A stretch of 64,000 nucleotides of DNA from Portulaca oleracea (lineage: Eukaryota; Streptophyta; Magnoliopsida; Caryophyllales; Portulacaceae). Shown piece by piece: positions 30,203-39,891 of the stretch. The notes beneath the pieces were generated by a model, which was given only the letters and a program-made list of their open reading frames with translations, made no database searches and was not told the DNA's origin. The position numbers were made by a program, and so were the translations under genes. Position 1 is the first letter of the stretch; every line of letters begins with the position of its first letter. The stretch is from assembly GCA_029582165.1 (NCBI GenBank), contig CM055874.1, positions 33,665,383 to 33,729,382 on the forward strand. Direction: 5' to 3'.

Positions 30203-33074
30203 TCAATCATCTTCTTCATCGGATACCAAATCTATGTAGGCGGGGCCCGATGGGCCGTAGTGTCGACCGGGTTGAGGTGTAGGGTTCTGCCCGGTGAGGA
30301 AGCTCCATCCACCGGCCGGCCAAGAAGAAGAAGGTTGATCTTGCTGATATCCTCCAGGAGTGAACTCATTTTGAGAAGAACTAGGAGCATCATATGTATG
30401 AACTCGTCCAGATTCGTCCACGTGGAAGGAACCCGGATAATGCCCTTGCAAAACAGGGGCTTTCAAGACCGGGGTTAAGCTCCAGTTATCGCCGTATTCT
30501 TGTTTGACTGGTTCCTCTTTACCTAGAAAATATGAAGAAGCAGAGTCGAAGAAACCAGTGTTGCTTGAGGAATGCATGCTAGGAGTAGGGATTTCGGGTT
30601 GAGCTTCCTTGAAATCTACCGGTGCTTGATGGAAATCACCTGACCATCTCCGTTGGGGGTAGTCAGAGTACCCTTGGGACAAGGACATACTGCCGAACAT
30701 CTGATCCAACATAGAAGTATCGGAGGCCTGTGAAGCAGCATCACTTTCACTTATATACCTCCCATAGGCACGTGTTCGGGATGACCCTCGAGCACCGGCA
30801 AAACTCATAGTACTGGAAGACCCGATAGAGTGATCGGTATCATCTTCGGGAATGAGGGGAATGTTGGGAACATAGCCATGAGACTGAGTTCCATAGGTGG
30901 TCATCCCGCTGCTATTACCCGAGGGTCCTGCGCCACACCAAGGGCCGCTACCGTATCATATAAAAACCTCCTCCTCCCAAGTCAATGTCATGGTCGCTTT
31001 CCTCTTCATCATCATCATCATCATGTGCATGGAAAGCAAGGGGTATAGCTCCGCCACCGCCCATGTTGTGGCCATGAGCATTGTTGTCATCATCATTGTC
31101 ATCGTCATCGTCGCCATCATCATCGGCATCGTGACCTCCTTGGCCCTACCATGGTGGTGGTAATGACCTCCTCCTCGTGGTTGTCCTCTACCACGACCTC
31201 CACCACGCCGAGGCCCAAAACCCATTCGGCCGATATCGCCTCTGCATGTCTTGAATTTCATCACAGATGCCGTATATAAGGGCAATGGCCTCCATGGTTT
31301 GTTCCCGACTCCACTGCAAGCAGTTTTCTTTTATAAGGATAAACACTTGGACATAGGGTTTATTCATTACTTTGAAACTACGGGTCTTACCCTGTACATT
31401 CGAGGACAAAGGGAGCTCGGGCGGTTTCTCGACGACCCGAAACCAAGTGGGTTAGGGACTGCTGGTGTTCCAGTGCCCTGCAAATTAACCAGGGTTAGTT
31501 ACAACACAAGGGCAAAAGTTGCAAGGAGTTCTTACAGTACTCACCATGCGTCCCATGAGGCGTGGTCGAATGGATGTGGCATAGTTGGCCCCATGATCGT
31601 GAAATTTCAATGGGAATCCCGTGAGATTGAGTTCAAGTTCATCGAAGTCAAGGCGGGGTAGAACATCTTGGCGGTGGATTAATCGGTACGGCGGAGGCCA
31701 TACATGCATGCATTGGTGGGTGACCCTTTCCCCGCAGTATCATATGAAAGTAAAAGGGCCTTCAAATAAGATCCTTCTGCAGTTCATGTTCTGTAATGTA
31801 TCGAGGTCCGGAAGCTGATCTTCCGTAACCTCGTAAGCCGCCCAAGGGTCCAAAGCGCACTAAACACGCGTTAGTGGTGGGCTTGATAGTTTTAAAAGTC
31901 AGGTTGGAAGAAAAGGAAAGGTCATACCTGTCCTGGATTATTCAGTATGCCTCGGAAGAGCTCAGTGCTCTGCGACGCTTTCTAACCAAAGAAATTGTCG
32001 CCCCAAAGAAAGGGCGATTGGAAAGACATCACCAGCATTAGATTGGGGAGACAAGCCCTCGAAGTATTCGTAGAACCATATCTGCAAAGAGTAGGAGTTA
32101 GCTTTCAAACTACAAGCAGGTAGGTAGATGGCAAGGGAAAAGGAGATACCTCGATGACTTTCCACAAGCCAGACAGATAGGTGTTGTTCTGCTCGAGTTT
32201 TGATTTAGGGACCCGCACACCCGAACGGAGTCCCCGGAAGAGACAGGTATAAGTTGCCGCACCCCAAGCTAAGTTGGAGAGATTATCTAGGTCTACCAAA
32301 TTACCTAGATAGTGGAAGAATACGCGACTACCACGGTCAGCAAAAATGGTAGTACACAGGAAAATGGCAAGTATCACTCGCCGTCTTTGTGCATCAGTGT
32401 ACATTTCGTCCCAGAAGTTGCCCTTCAGGACCTCATCGAAAAGAACGGAGTATCGGAAACTCCGTGTGTTGTGTATGGTGCCCATGACTGGGCCGAACAG
32501 GGCTATTTGTTGGGCTTTGTCGTGGCCCAAGTCATTGGAGTACTGTAGGGGCACCCCGCTGAAAGATAACCCCGTAATCATGGCAAAGTCAAAGGGGGTA
32601 ATGGTCATTTCATACTCTGGGAAGTGGAACGTGTTGGTTGTATCCCAAAAACGTTCACTTAATGCACGCACGCGATACGCGATGAGGCGCGCATGGCATG
32701 TAGAGCGTTGAGAAAATGGCTAAAACCAGCTTCCCTGATGGTATCTTTCGCTGGAAAACCCAATTGTTCTAGCTCGTCCAGCAGTCTCGTCACCTTACCG
32801 ATTGCCCCACAGGCCTGGATATTATCGGCCTGCAAGGTAAAATTATACATGAGATTTCTGAGTGGAATTCAAAGTGTCATAATTAGTGAAGAAAGTGACA
32901 TACCGTGACTTGGGTGGTGAAGTGAGAAATATGTACATCGCGACAATAAAGGAGATCTTGGCCATCCCATGGATGAGGGCCGGCCCAGTCTCGGCTCATG
33001 TTGCCCTTTTGGGCTAAGTCAGCGGCCCAAGCTTCCTTCTTGGGATGATATTTAGTGGGTTTTGTTGTTGGCAT
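30203..33074 (-). pseudogene. Antisense gene 2 of the Tat element, plant mobile domain protein with six exons
   Basis: Minus-strand gene starting at ATG 33074 (MPTTKPTKYHPKK). Exons by GT-AG and phase: 33074-32904, 32829-32150, 32081-31928, 31859-31545, 31477-31391 and 31313-30203. The plant mobile domain is clear: IREAGFSHFLNALH, then FWDTTNTFHFPEYEMTIT, PFDFAMITGLSFSGVPL, LCTTIFADRGSRVFFHYLG, DLDNLSNLAWGAATYTCL, RILFEGPFTF and CGERVTHQC. A GRG/acidic low-complexity linker (about 31240-30960) and a Ser-rich tail ending LVSDEEDD follow. Host relatives (MAIN/MAIL1 family) act in transcription and silencing. Lesions: a frameshift at about 32685 (RIAYRVRALS is in another frame), a shift near 31980, TGA for the expected Trp at about 31751, and shifts in the acidic repeat. 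Confidence 0.82.
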
Positions 33075-33099
33075 GGTGGAGTACTACAAGAAAGACTCA

Positions 33100-34772
33100 A
33101 CTCAAGTACAAGATTATTCAATACTCGAGCAAAGTCGAACATTAGAAAAATGTAAGTCGAACAACCGAGACTGAAGCAGTTTTGGGCCCATTTGGTTGGA
33201 TTGGCGCAGATTTTGGGCCGAAACAATTTTGGGCCCATTTCATGGGAGTGGCGCGGATTTGGGCCGATTACTGGAGATGGCGCGGATTTTGGGCCGAAGG
33301 ATTTTTGGGCCTATTGTGTTGGGCTTGCGCGGACTTACATCGGCTTTGGGCCAAAGCAATTTTGGGCCAATTGGTGGGATTGGCGCGGATTTTGGTCCAG
33401 AGGATTTTGGGTCTATTTCTTTGGGCTCGCGCGGATTTTAGGTCAGTTTTTGGCCGAACAATTCTGGGCCCATTTTTGTCGGGTCTACGCGGATTTAGGT
33501 TATTCCAAATTTTGCACAGACAGGGGTCGGTTCAAATTTAAGTAAATTCATATCATGTGCGGACAAGTCCAAAACTTAATTGAATTTAAGTTCAAGACTT
33601 CATAATAAGTCCATGGGTTTGAATAATTCAACACAAGATTTTTTCACCCTACACATATACAAGCTAATTCATGCAAACTCAACAAAATGCAAGAAATTAA
33701 GCGAATTTCTACATATATACCTGGTGGATACTTGAGTGAACTTGAAACTTGTGAAAACATACCTCTTTTGAAGGGATTTGCGCGGATCTGAACTGGGTAG
33801 GATGTTCAAGCAAAGCAGCAGGAGTTGCGCGGATCTGCGTGGGATATGAACAAAATTTTCATCTCAAGTGTTTACAGTACAAAGAAAATGGCCCGAAAGT
33901 GACTCAAAAACTGTGAGAAGGGCGCGGATTTTTCTGGGTTTTAAGGAAGTGTTAAGTTTTGGGGTTTTCAAACAGTTGGAGCTTGGTTGAAGATGGCCAG
34001 GAAAATGCAAAGGAAGTGTTGAGTTTTGAAGAAATTTGCGCGGATTTCTTCACATACTCAGTTGACATAAAAGTTGGAAATTCGAACAAAATGGCTCAAA
34101 AGCTTCTGGAGTTGCGCGGATTTCAGCTGGGTACCTGAGAATGGCGCGGATTCCTCAGGGTGGAGTCGGAATTTACCTGAGAATGGCGCGGATTTCAGCT
34201 GGGGAGTGTGGATCTGGTCGGTCTCACGCGGGTTTTGTCCGAAGTTGGTGTCTCCGGGCTGCTGGGCTTTGCGTGGCTTTGGTTGGGAAATGGAGAATAG
34301 AGGTGAGATGGAGTTGTGAGGTTATAAATGGAGATGACGAGATAAGAGTGGATGGAGAGTGAGTGGTTGAGTGAAGAGTTGAATGACAAATAGCCAAGGG
34401 AGTATTCTCATTACTAGTATTTTTGTCTTGTTTTATTTTCTATTTTATTACCTTACTTTTTATCTGTGTTTCTTATTTATGCATCAGAGTACTTACAAAT
34501 TTGTCCTTTTCAGAAAAGAACATAACAAGCCTGGGCAATATCCAGCAGTCAAGCTAGCTATAAATCAAAATTCCGGATGTCTTTCAAGCTACCCTTGAAT
34601 AGTCAAAAGCCTGGACGACATCCAGCAAACGAATCAGCATCGGACTACCTCCGGTCAGAAGCCCAAGCTACCCTTGATTAATCACCTGGACGACCTCCGA
34701 ATCAAGTCAACAATTGACTACCTCCATTGGCTACAAAGTATACTTTGACTTTCGCCTTACTCGGACTCGGTC
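33100..34772 (+). other. 3' spacer of the Tat element with motif-containing degenerate tandem repeat
   Basis: From about 33182 to 33500 a unit near 48 bp containing TTTTGGGCC and TGGCGCGGATTTT is repeated about seven times (motifs at 33205, 33250, 33280, 33328, 33380, 33428, 33484). More motif copies are at 33780, 33828, 33922, 34037, 34114, 34144 and 34187. From about 34520 to 34740 a different imperfect repeat (CCTGGACGACATCC type) leads to the polypurine tract. Frames through the array are repeat artefacts. Confidence 0.75.
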
Positions 34773-34781
34773 AAAGTGGGG
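34773..34781 (+). other. Polypurine tract of the Tat element
   Basis: AAAGTGGGG directly upstream of the 3' LTR, the plus-strand primer. Confidence 0.8.
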
Positions 34782-34786
34782 CTATC

Positions 34787-36169
34787 TCAGAGACACCAAA
34801 ATGGGTCAGACAGATTTTCAGCTTAACCCGGGGGACGAGATAATGAAGGTTCACGCGGATTTCCCTAGTTTGGGCCAAAATTGAGAAGGTTGGCGCAGAT
34901 TTTGTCTTTGGGCCAAATTCAGGAGGATGGCGCGGATTTGCTGGTTTTTTGGGCCAAAATAACATGATCCGCGCGGATTTCATTAATCTGGCCCAAGTGG
35001 AGAGAGCCAAATCCGGATTTAGGCAGGATCCGGAAATCCGCGCAGATTCAGGTCAAGAAAGATGGCGCAAATTGCAGCGCTTTCTCCAAAGCTTATTCGA
35101 CAGTTAAGTTAACCAGCCAACTCCCCCATAACCGCTGGGAGTTGCGCGGATTTCAGCGAAGAGGGAGGCAACTGCTGCCAACTGCAAACACCGGTTGCTT
35201 ATTTAAGGATCCGCGCAGATTTTTTTTTGGGGAGGGGGGAGAAGGGTTTTGGAAAGTTTGGTTTTTGATCCGAAGAGGAAACTGAGAGCACCAGGGAGAA
35301 TTGCATATTACAAGCTCTGGCCGTGAAGGTTCATGCAGATTTGGTAGCTTTCGCCATCTTCGACTCGAATTTTACCCACGCATGTGTCCACGGATCTTGG
35401 TATACCCCTACTGTTTCTTTCAGTTTTGAGTTTTTCTTAAATGATGTAACAATGTAGGCCCGACGCCCCGTCCTATGTTTTTTTTTTATTTTGTTTTCTT
35501 TACTTTGTGCGTTGATACTAGCTCTTTATCCTTGTTGTTAATTCAATTGCATGTTTTTTTTATTAACTTTGTGACAACTTCTTTTATTTGTTCCTCATGC
35601 AAAAACCCGACCAAGTAAAGGCCGCTTCGGCGGGCGGTGCAAGGGCATCCCCCTACACCGACACCTTTACCCCCGAATCCGAATCTCGGTTCGAGACCGG
35701 AGTCATCTTTATTTTTGTTAATTTTTATAAAATTAACTGGCGACTTCTCTTTTTTCGGTATTTTAGTTTTTTTCATCCGATTTGTATTTTCGTATATATG
35801 AGCGATTTTCAGGCCTGTTTGAATTTTGGGCCGGAAAATACCCTTGATCCATCAGCGAGATCCGCGCGGATTTGCTTGATGGGCTCGTGGTATTTTCCGT
35901 CTCTAATTCAGGCGAGTCGGCCCTAAAAGACTAAAATTTGAGGCGCGGATCCCGTTGGTCGCCTGGTCCATTTTTTTAGTTTTTTTCGGCCTATTTATCC
36001 TCATATGCCCGGAAATCTGAATTAGGCGAGATTAAATAAAATACCACAATCCGAAAACTTCCTCGAGAAGCCAAAAATCTTAAATTCGTCCCTTTTTTAA
36101 AGATAAGCAACCCTACGTCGAATCGACCCTCCGTGGGGGACCGTGCCCTCCGGGGCCGCGGGCCCTACA
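34787..36169 (+). repeat. 3' LTR of the Tat element
   Basis: Pair of 17555-18955. The last roughly 770 bp are almost identical to the 5' copy. Differences cluster in two patches (35068-35100 and 35300-35400), where this copy has many small losses of G/C bases. The first bases read TCAGAGACACC instead of TGTAGACACC. Confidence 0.9.
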
Positions 36170-36351
36170 CTAACACAGTAAATTAACGACAGAAAAGGAT
36201 AGATCGGAGGACAGCGGTGCCGGCGACGGCCTAAAACCGGCCGTCACCGGCACCGATGATGATTAATAGTGACGCAGCGCTAATAGTGTTTAGGGGTTAG
36301 AGAGAGAAAACAAGGACGTGAAAATTAGTCTCAATTCCCCACTTATGGTGG
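36170..36351 (-). other. 5' end of the TPR retrocopy, third segment
   Basis: GC-rich 182-bp piece between the Tat element and the right 16-bp duplication, the most 5' part of the copied transcript on the minus strand. It has a CCGGTGACGGCC type of inverted sequence and no recognised coding content. Confidence 0.55.
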
Positions 36352-36367
36352 TAGTACCATGTTACTC
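36352..36367. repeat. Target-site duplication, right copy (16 bp)
   Basis: Exact second copy of TAGTACCATGTTACTC (10154-10169), 26 kb away, at the 5' boundary of the retrocopy. Confidence 0.85.
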
Positions 36368-36807
36368 ATTTCTCTTTAATTGGTGAAAACTTGGAATTTA
36401 TTTTTTTTGCTTGCAGAACGTGTTACAGAAATAAAGGAAAAAAAAGGGGGAATAAGTAGGGCTGACATGATGAGGTTGGGCCGAGTGGGGGGAATTGAGC
36501 AATTGGACTTCATTTTCTATTTTTTTTCTGAAATTTTAATGTTTTCTATTTTTTTCTTTAGGACTAAAATTGAAAAACCGACAAGGCTAAAATAAAAAAT
36601 AATAAAAGTACTAATTCCATTCTTTGATGAGATTTTTAACCAAGACAATCCATTTTGGAATTTTATAAGGAAAAAGTAAAATAATCAAAATCTAGTTAAA
36701 TTTCCTAAAATAATTGCAAAAATAAGTTGAAAATCTTAAATAAAGGGTAAAAAAAATGTACACGGTATACATTGAACAATACTTAATTTTTCTTCATCGT
36801 CAAAATC
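36368..36807. other. AT-rich intergenic DNA
   Basis: No gene or repeat recognised. Short frames here are AT-rich and without similarity. Confidence 0.4.
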
Positions 36808-36812
36808 AGCTA

Positions 36813-37348
36813 TGTTAAGAAAGTGTCCTAAAATCACCAAATCTCTTGATCCCGCAATTATTTGTTTCCTAATTGTATTATGATATTATTTAGGTTTCTT
36901 TATTATGTTGGGTTTCCTAATTGTATTAGATTTTAAATCTAATTGGAGTGAGAGTCAAGTTAGGTTTATAGGGAGTTATAGAGAGTCAGAGAGGGAGAAA
37001 CTATTGAGAGGGAAGAAGGTCTCACCAATATTTTCGATCCCAATTGTATCCCGAGAGAGAAAGATTGTGAGTTGTGAGTGAGAGAGATTGTGATAGTAAT
37101 CTCCTCTGTTGTGGATCGCATTACATCCTGTGATAGTGATCTAGTTGTACTCCTCCTTTCTCATAGTGGATTGTTTTCTGGCTGTCGCTGTCCGTGGGTT
37201 TTTCTCTGAGTTCTTCGGTTTCCCACGTAACCTTGTGGTTGTGTTCTTTTATCGCTCTTATTATTTTGTTCCTAAATTTTGTCGTAATTTCCGTCATCTC
37301 AATTCGATTTATTTCGCTTCCACTGTTACCTTGCTATTTTCTCTAACA
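36813..37348 (+). mobile_element. Solo LTR, copia type, with perfect 5-bp target duplication
   Basis: Begins TGTTAAGAAAG and ends TTCTCTAACA. The exact duplication AGCTA stands at 36808-36812 and 37349-37353. Length (536 bp) and the sequence style of the second half (GAGAGAG-rich, then a TTCTC-rich end) fit Ty1/copia LTRs of the Tork/Tnt1 kind. No internal region remains, so it is the product of LTR-LTR recombination. Strand is assumed from the TG...CA reading and the T-rich end, and is uncertain. Confidence 0.82.
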
Positions 37349-37703
37349 AGCTACTGTTGTCTTTAGTTGACAACATTAGGCTTGAAATATTGGGCAGGGC
37401 GTGCATAAGGTCAGGTCCGAAGTTGGGCATGCAAGGCTTATCTCTTGTAGATGGTTGAATGGGGGAGAAGAGGAAGAGAAGGGGGAGGAATTCTATGAAG
37501 ATATGAGAGCAATTTAGGAATGAAATAGAAGATAATTAAGAGCAACTGTGTTTAGTGAAAGAAAAAGGAACGAAGGGTCATTCAAGAAACAGATTAGGAG
37601 TGGCATTGTGAAAGAAGAATTTTATCAGGAGATAGAATAAAGTATTGTGGATGTGGAAGGTTGGTAAACTATAGAGAACCATAGAGTTAGATATAAATAA
37701 ATA

Positions 37704-37987
37704 TTCCCTCCGTCCCTTTTTGAATGACAAATTAACTAACTCTCAAAGCCCAATACATGTTGGAAAAAGAGCAAAAAGTTTGAGAATGGACAAAAATAAC
37801 CTTCCACTCTTTTGTCAATAATTTTGATGAAGAGAGAGAAATAAAAGAAAATTTTAAAAAATCAAATCAAATCAAATGAATTAATTAAGGGTAATTTGGG
37901 TATTTTAATTATTGGAATTGTAAAATTGACAAATAAAAAGGGACAAGGTAGTTAGAAAATTTGACACTCATTTAGGGACGGAGGGAG
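37704..37987. mobile_element. Stowaway-type MITE
   Basis: Termini TTCCCTCCGTCCC and the complement of CTCCCTCCGTCCC, with TA on both sides (37702-37703, 37988-37989). These are the classic Tc1/mariner-derived Stowaway ends. It is non-coding. Confidence 0.9.
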
Positions 37988-38038
37988 TAGTTTTGTAAGA
38001 CCTATGCGATCCTTGATATACATTTTATTGATTTAATA

Positions 38039-38285
38039 CTACCTCCATCCCTGATTAATTGTCCATAAAACTACTTTTACGATACCAAAAAATATAGGGA
38101 ATGGAGCAAAAACTTTGTATATTGCAAAAATGTCCTTGAAAATACCCTTGGAAAGGTGCAAAAATGACATTTATAAGTGATATAATGACAATTATAGTTA
38201 TTGGAAATGTAAAAGTTAAATAATTTGACAAATAAAAAGGGACTGAGAAATTAGTTAATTGGACAAATAAAAAGGGACATAGTAG
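38039..38285. mobile_element. Stowaway-type MITE
   Basis: Starts CTACCTCCATCCCT and ends ...AAAAAGGGACATAGTAG, with TA duplications at 38037-38038 and 38286-38287. It is a second, more diverged Stowaway copy only 50 bp from the preceding one. Confidence 0.8.
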
Positions 38286-38289
38286 TACT

Positions 38290-39295
38290 TTCCTTATTAT
38301 TACTATGGTTGCTATGTTTAGTGTTATTATGGTATTTTTTATATCGTTAGCAATATAATACGGATGATCTTAGGTTGTTTAAGTGTCTAGCTAATAGGAA
38401 GATTGGTTGTGAATCGGAAGGAGTTTGGTTAAAGTAAGATGACATCGGAAAAATGTTAATTTGGACAAAATTTCAGGGTAATTATAGAAATTTATCATAA
38501 GTAGTAGGAGTTGAATTACTCTAAAATATTTGAACAATTGGTGACCTAAAGTGTCAACTTTAATACGAGCTTAGAATTTTAGGTGTCCGTTGAGTATAGA
38601 GTAAGTTATGATTATTTTCCCAAAACAGTGAATGTTTGGACCAGTTGTCATCTTTACCCTTTTTAGACCTCTTTGGGTTGGCTTTAGGTTTCATGGTCAA
38701 AAGAGAAGTTGTAAAGGATTCATTAAGTTTTCTAGAAAGGTATATTATACCCTCATACGGTGTTGGCAGACCGAGTTGTGCCTCTTAAAGTTTAATTAGG
38801 ACCGTTCAATTTTGAAAATAAAAAAGAATTAAAGTTTATATTGTCTCATTTTGGGAATACAAGGGAAACAATTAGGTTGGTCTACTTTCGGAAACAAGGG
38901 GTTTATGTATCCTTTCGGAAACAAGTGAAAAAATTATCGGAAAAAAATGTATCCTTTGTGGGAAGGGCAAGGTTAGGAGTGTTTGTTGCTACATTTCTTT
39001 CTCACACACATGTTTTAATATTCTCTCTCTCCCTCACGTCACATCATGTGATATAAAAAAAAATGATGCTTAATATTTACAAATTTCATGTAAATTTTAT
39101 TTTTCCATGCATTTTTCATTGAACCAAACAAGGAAAAGAAAATTGAATAGAAAATCAATTCTTATACTTCAAAATTCTACTTAAACCAAACAATAAAAAT
39201 AAATTTACTTTACCCTAAAATTATTTTCCTCCAAATTTGTTTTTTCGCGAGATTTTTTTTCACCATATATTCTACCGTCTAAACGCACCCTTAAG
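38290..39295. other. Intergenic DNA without recognised gene
   Basis: Moderately AT-rich. Contains short local repeats such as TTTCGGAAACAAG (about 38886 and 38915). No protein similarity. Confidence 0.4.
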
Positions 39296-39299
39296 GACA

Positions 39300-39712
39300 A
39301 TCAACAAAAAACGACTAAAGGGACCTCATATTTTGGTGTAATAATTTTAAGGGCCCTATTTTATGATAAATAATTGTTGGGTAACATTATTTTTGATGTA
39401 AATATTTAGGGGTGACATTCCGACCAATTTCCGGCCAAAAATGGCGCAAAGCGGTGGATTTTATGTTTAGGCGTGTTTTAAATTGAAGTCTATACTTAAC
39501 TCTAACATATACAAGTAAATCTATTAACATAATAAACATGCCTAAACATAAAAACCCACTATTTCATGCCATTTTTTATCGGAAATTGGTCGAAATGTCA
39601 CCCCTAAATATTTACATTAAAAATAATGTCACCCAATAATTATTTATCATAAAATAGGATCCTTAAAATTATTACACCAAAATATAAGACCCCTTTAGTT
39701 GTTTTTTGATCA
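39300..39712. mobile_element. Long-inverted-repeat (foldback) MITE downstream of the reductase gene
   Basis: Two arms of about 175 bp are nearly exact complements. The left arm contains GGTGTAATAATTTTAAGG and TATTTAGGGGTGACATT, and the right arm contains their complements at about 39590-39680. Outer ends are near ACGACTAAAGGG and CCCTTTAGTTG. The target duplication is not settled. It is non-coding. Confidence 0.75.
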
Positions 39713-39891
39713 ATGTTTAAGCTAACTGGCATCCATCTTAAAAGAAAAAAAAAAAAGATAATGACGATGAGAAGAATAAGGTAGTGCATCAGGAATCATT
39801 CGACCATGTACAAGATAGGTTGAGAAGATTTATTGATGAGTGGTAGAAAGAATTAGTGAGTGCATAATAAGTATGATTGTCAATTGTAGGT

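Larger units (their letters stand above)
17555..36169 (+). mobile_element. Tat-lineage Ty3/gypsy retrotransposon, 18.6 kb, with antisense genes
   Basis: LTRs of about 1.4 kb begin TGTAGACACC and end CCCTACA. A primer-binding site follows the first LTR, and a polypurine tract (AAAGTGGGG, 34773-34781) precedes the second. Internal order is leader, gag, protease, RT, RNase H, second archaeal-type RNase H, integrase, then about 7.8 kb of extra sequence with two antisense genes. The dual RNase H and the long 3' extra region with antisense genes are typical of the Tat lineage. gag and pol are broken by several small indels and stops. Flanks CTATC (17550-17554) and CTAAC (36170-36174) are a probable 5-bp duplication with one mismatch. 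The bases GGCTATCT also precede the 3' LTR, so the exact left end has an uncertainty of a few bases. Confidence 0.93.

Noticed and set aside
33182..33545. Three overlapping plus-strand frames of 81-119 residues with WADFGP/LGLARI-type repeats
   Set aside because: They reflect the 48-bp tandem repeat with the palindromic motif. All three frames are open, as expected from a repeat whose unit length is a multiple of three.
38841..39056. A 71-residue plus-strand frame with repeated YFRKQ segments
   Set aside because: Short internal duplication in AT-rich intergenic DNA, with no similarity or gene context.
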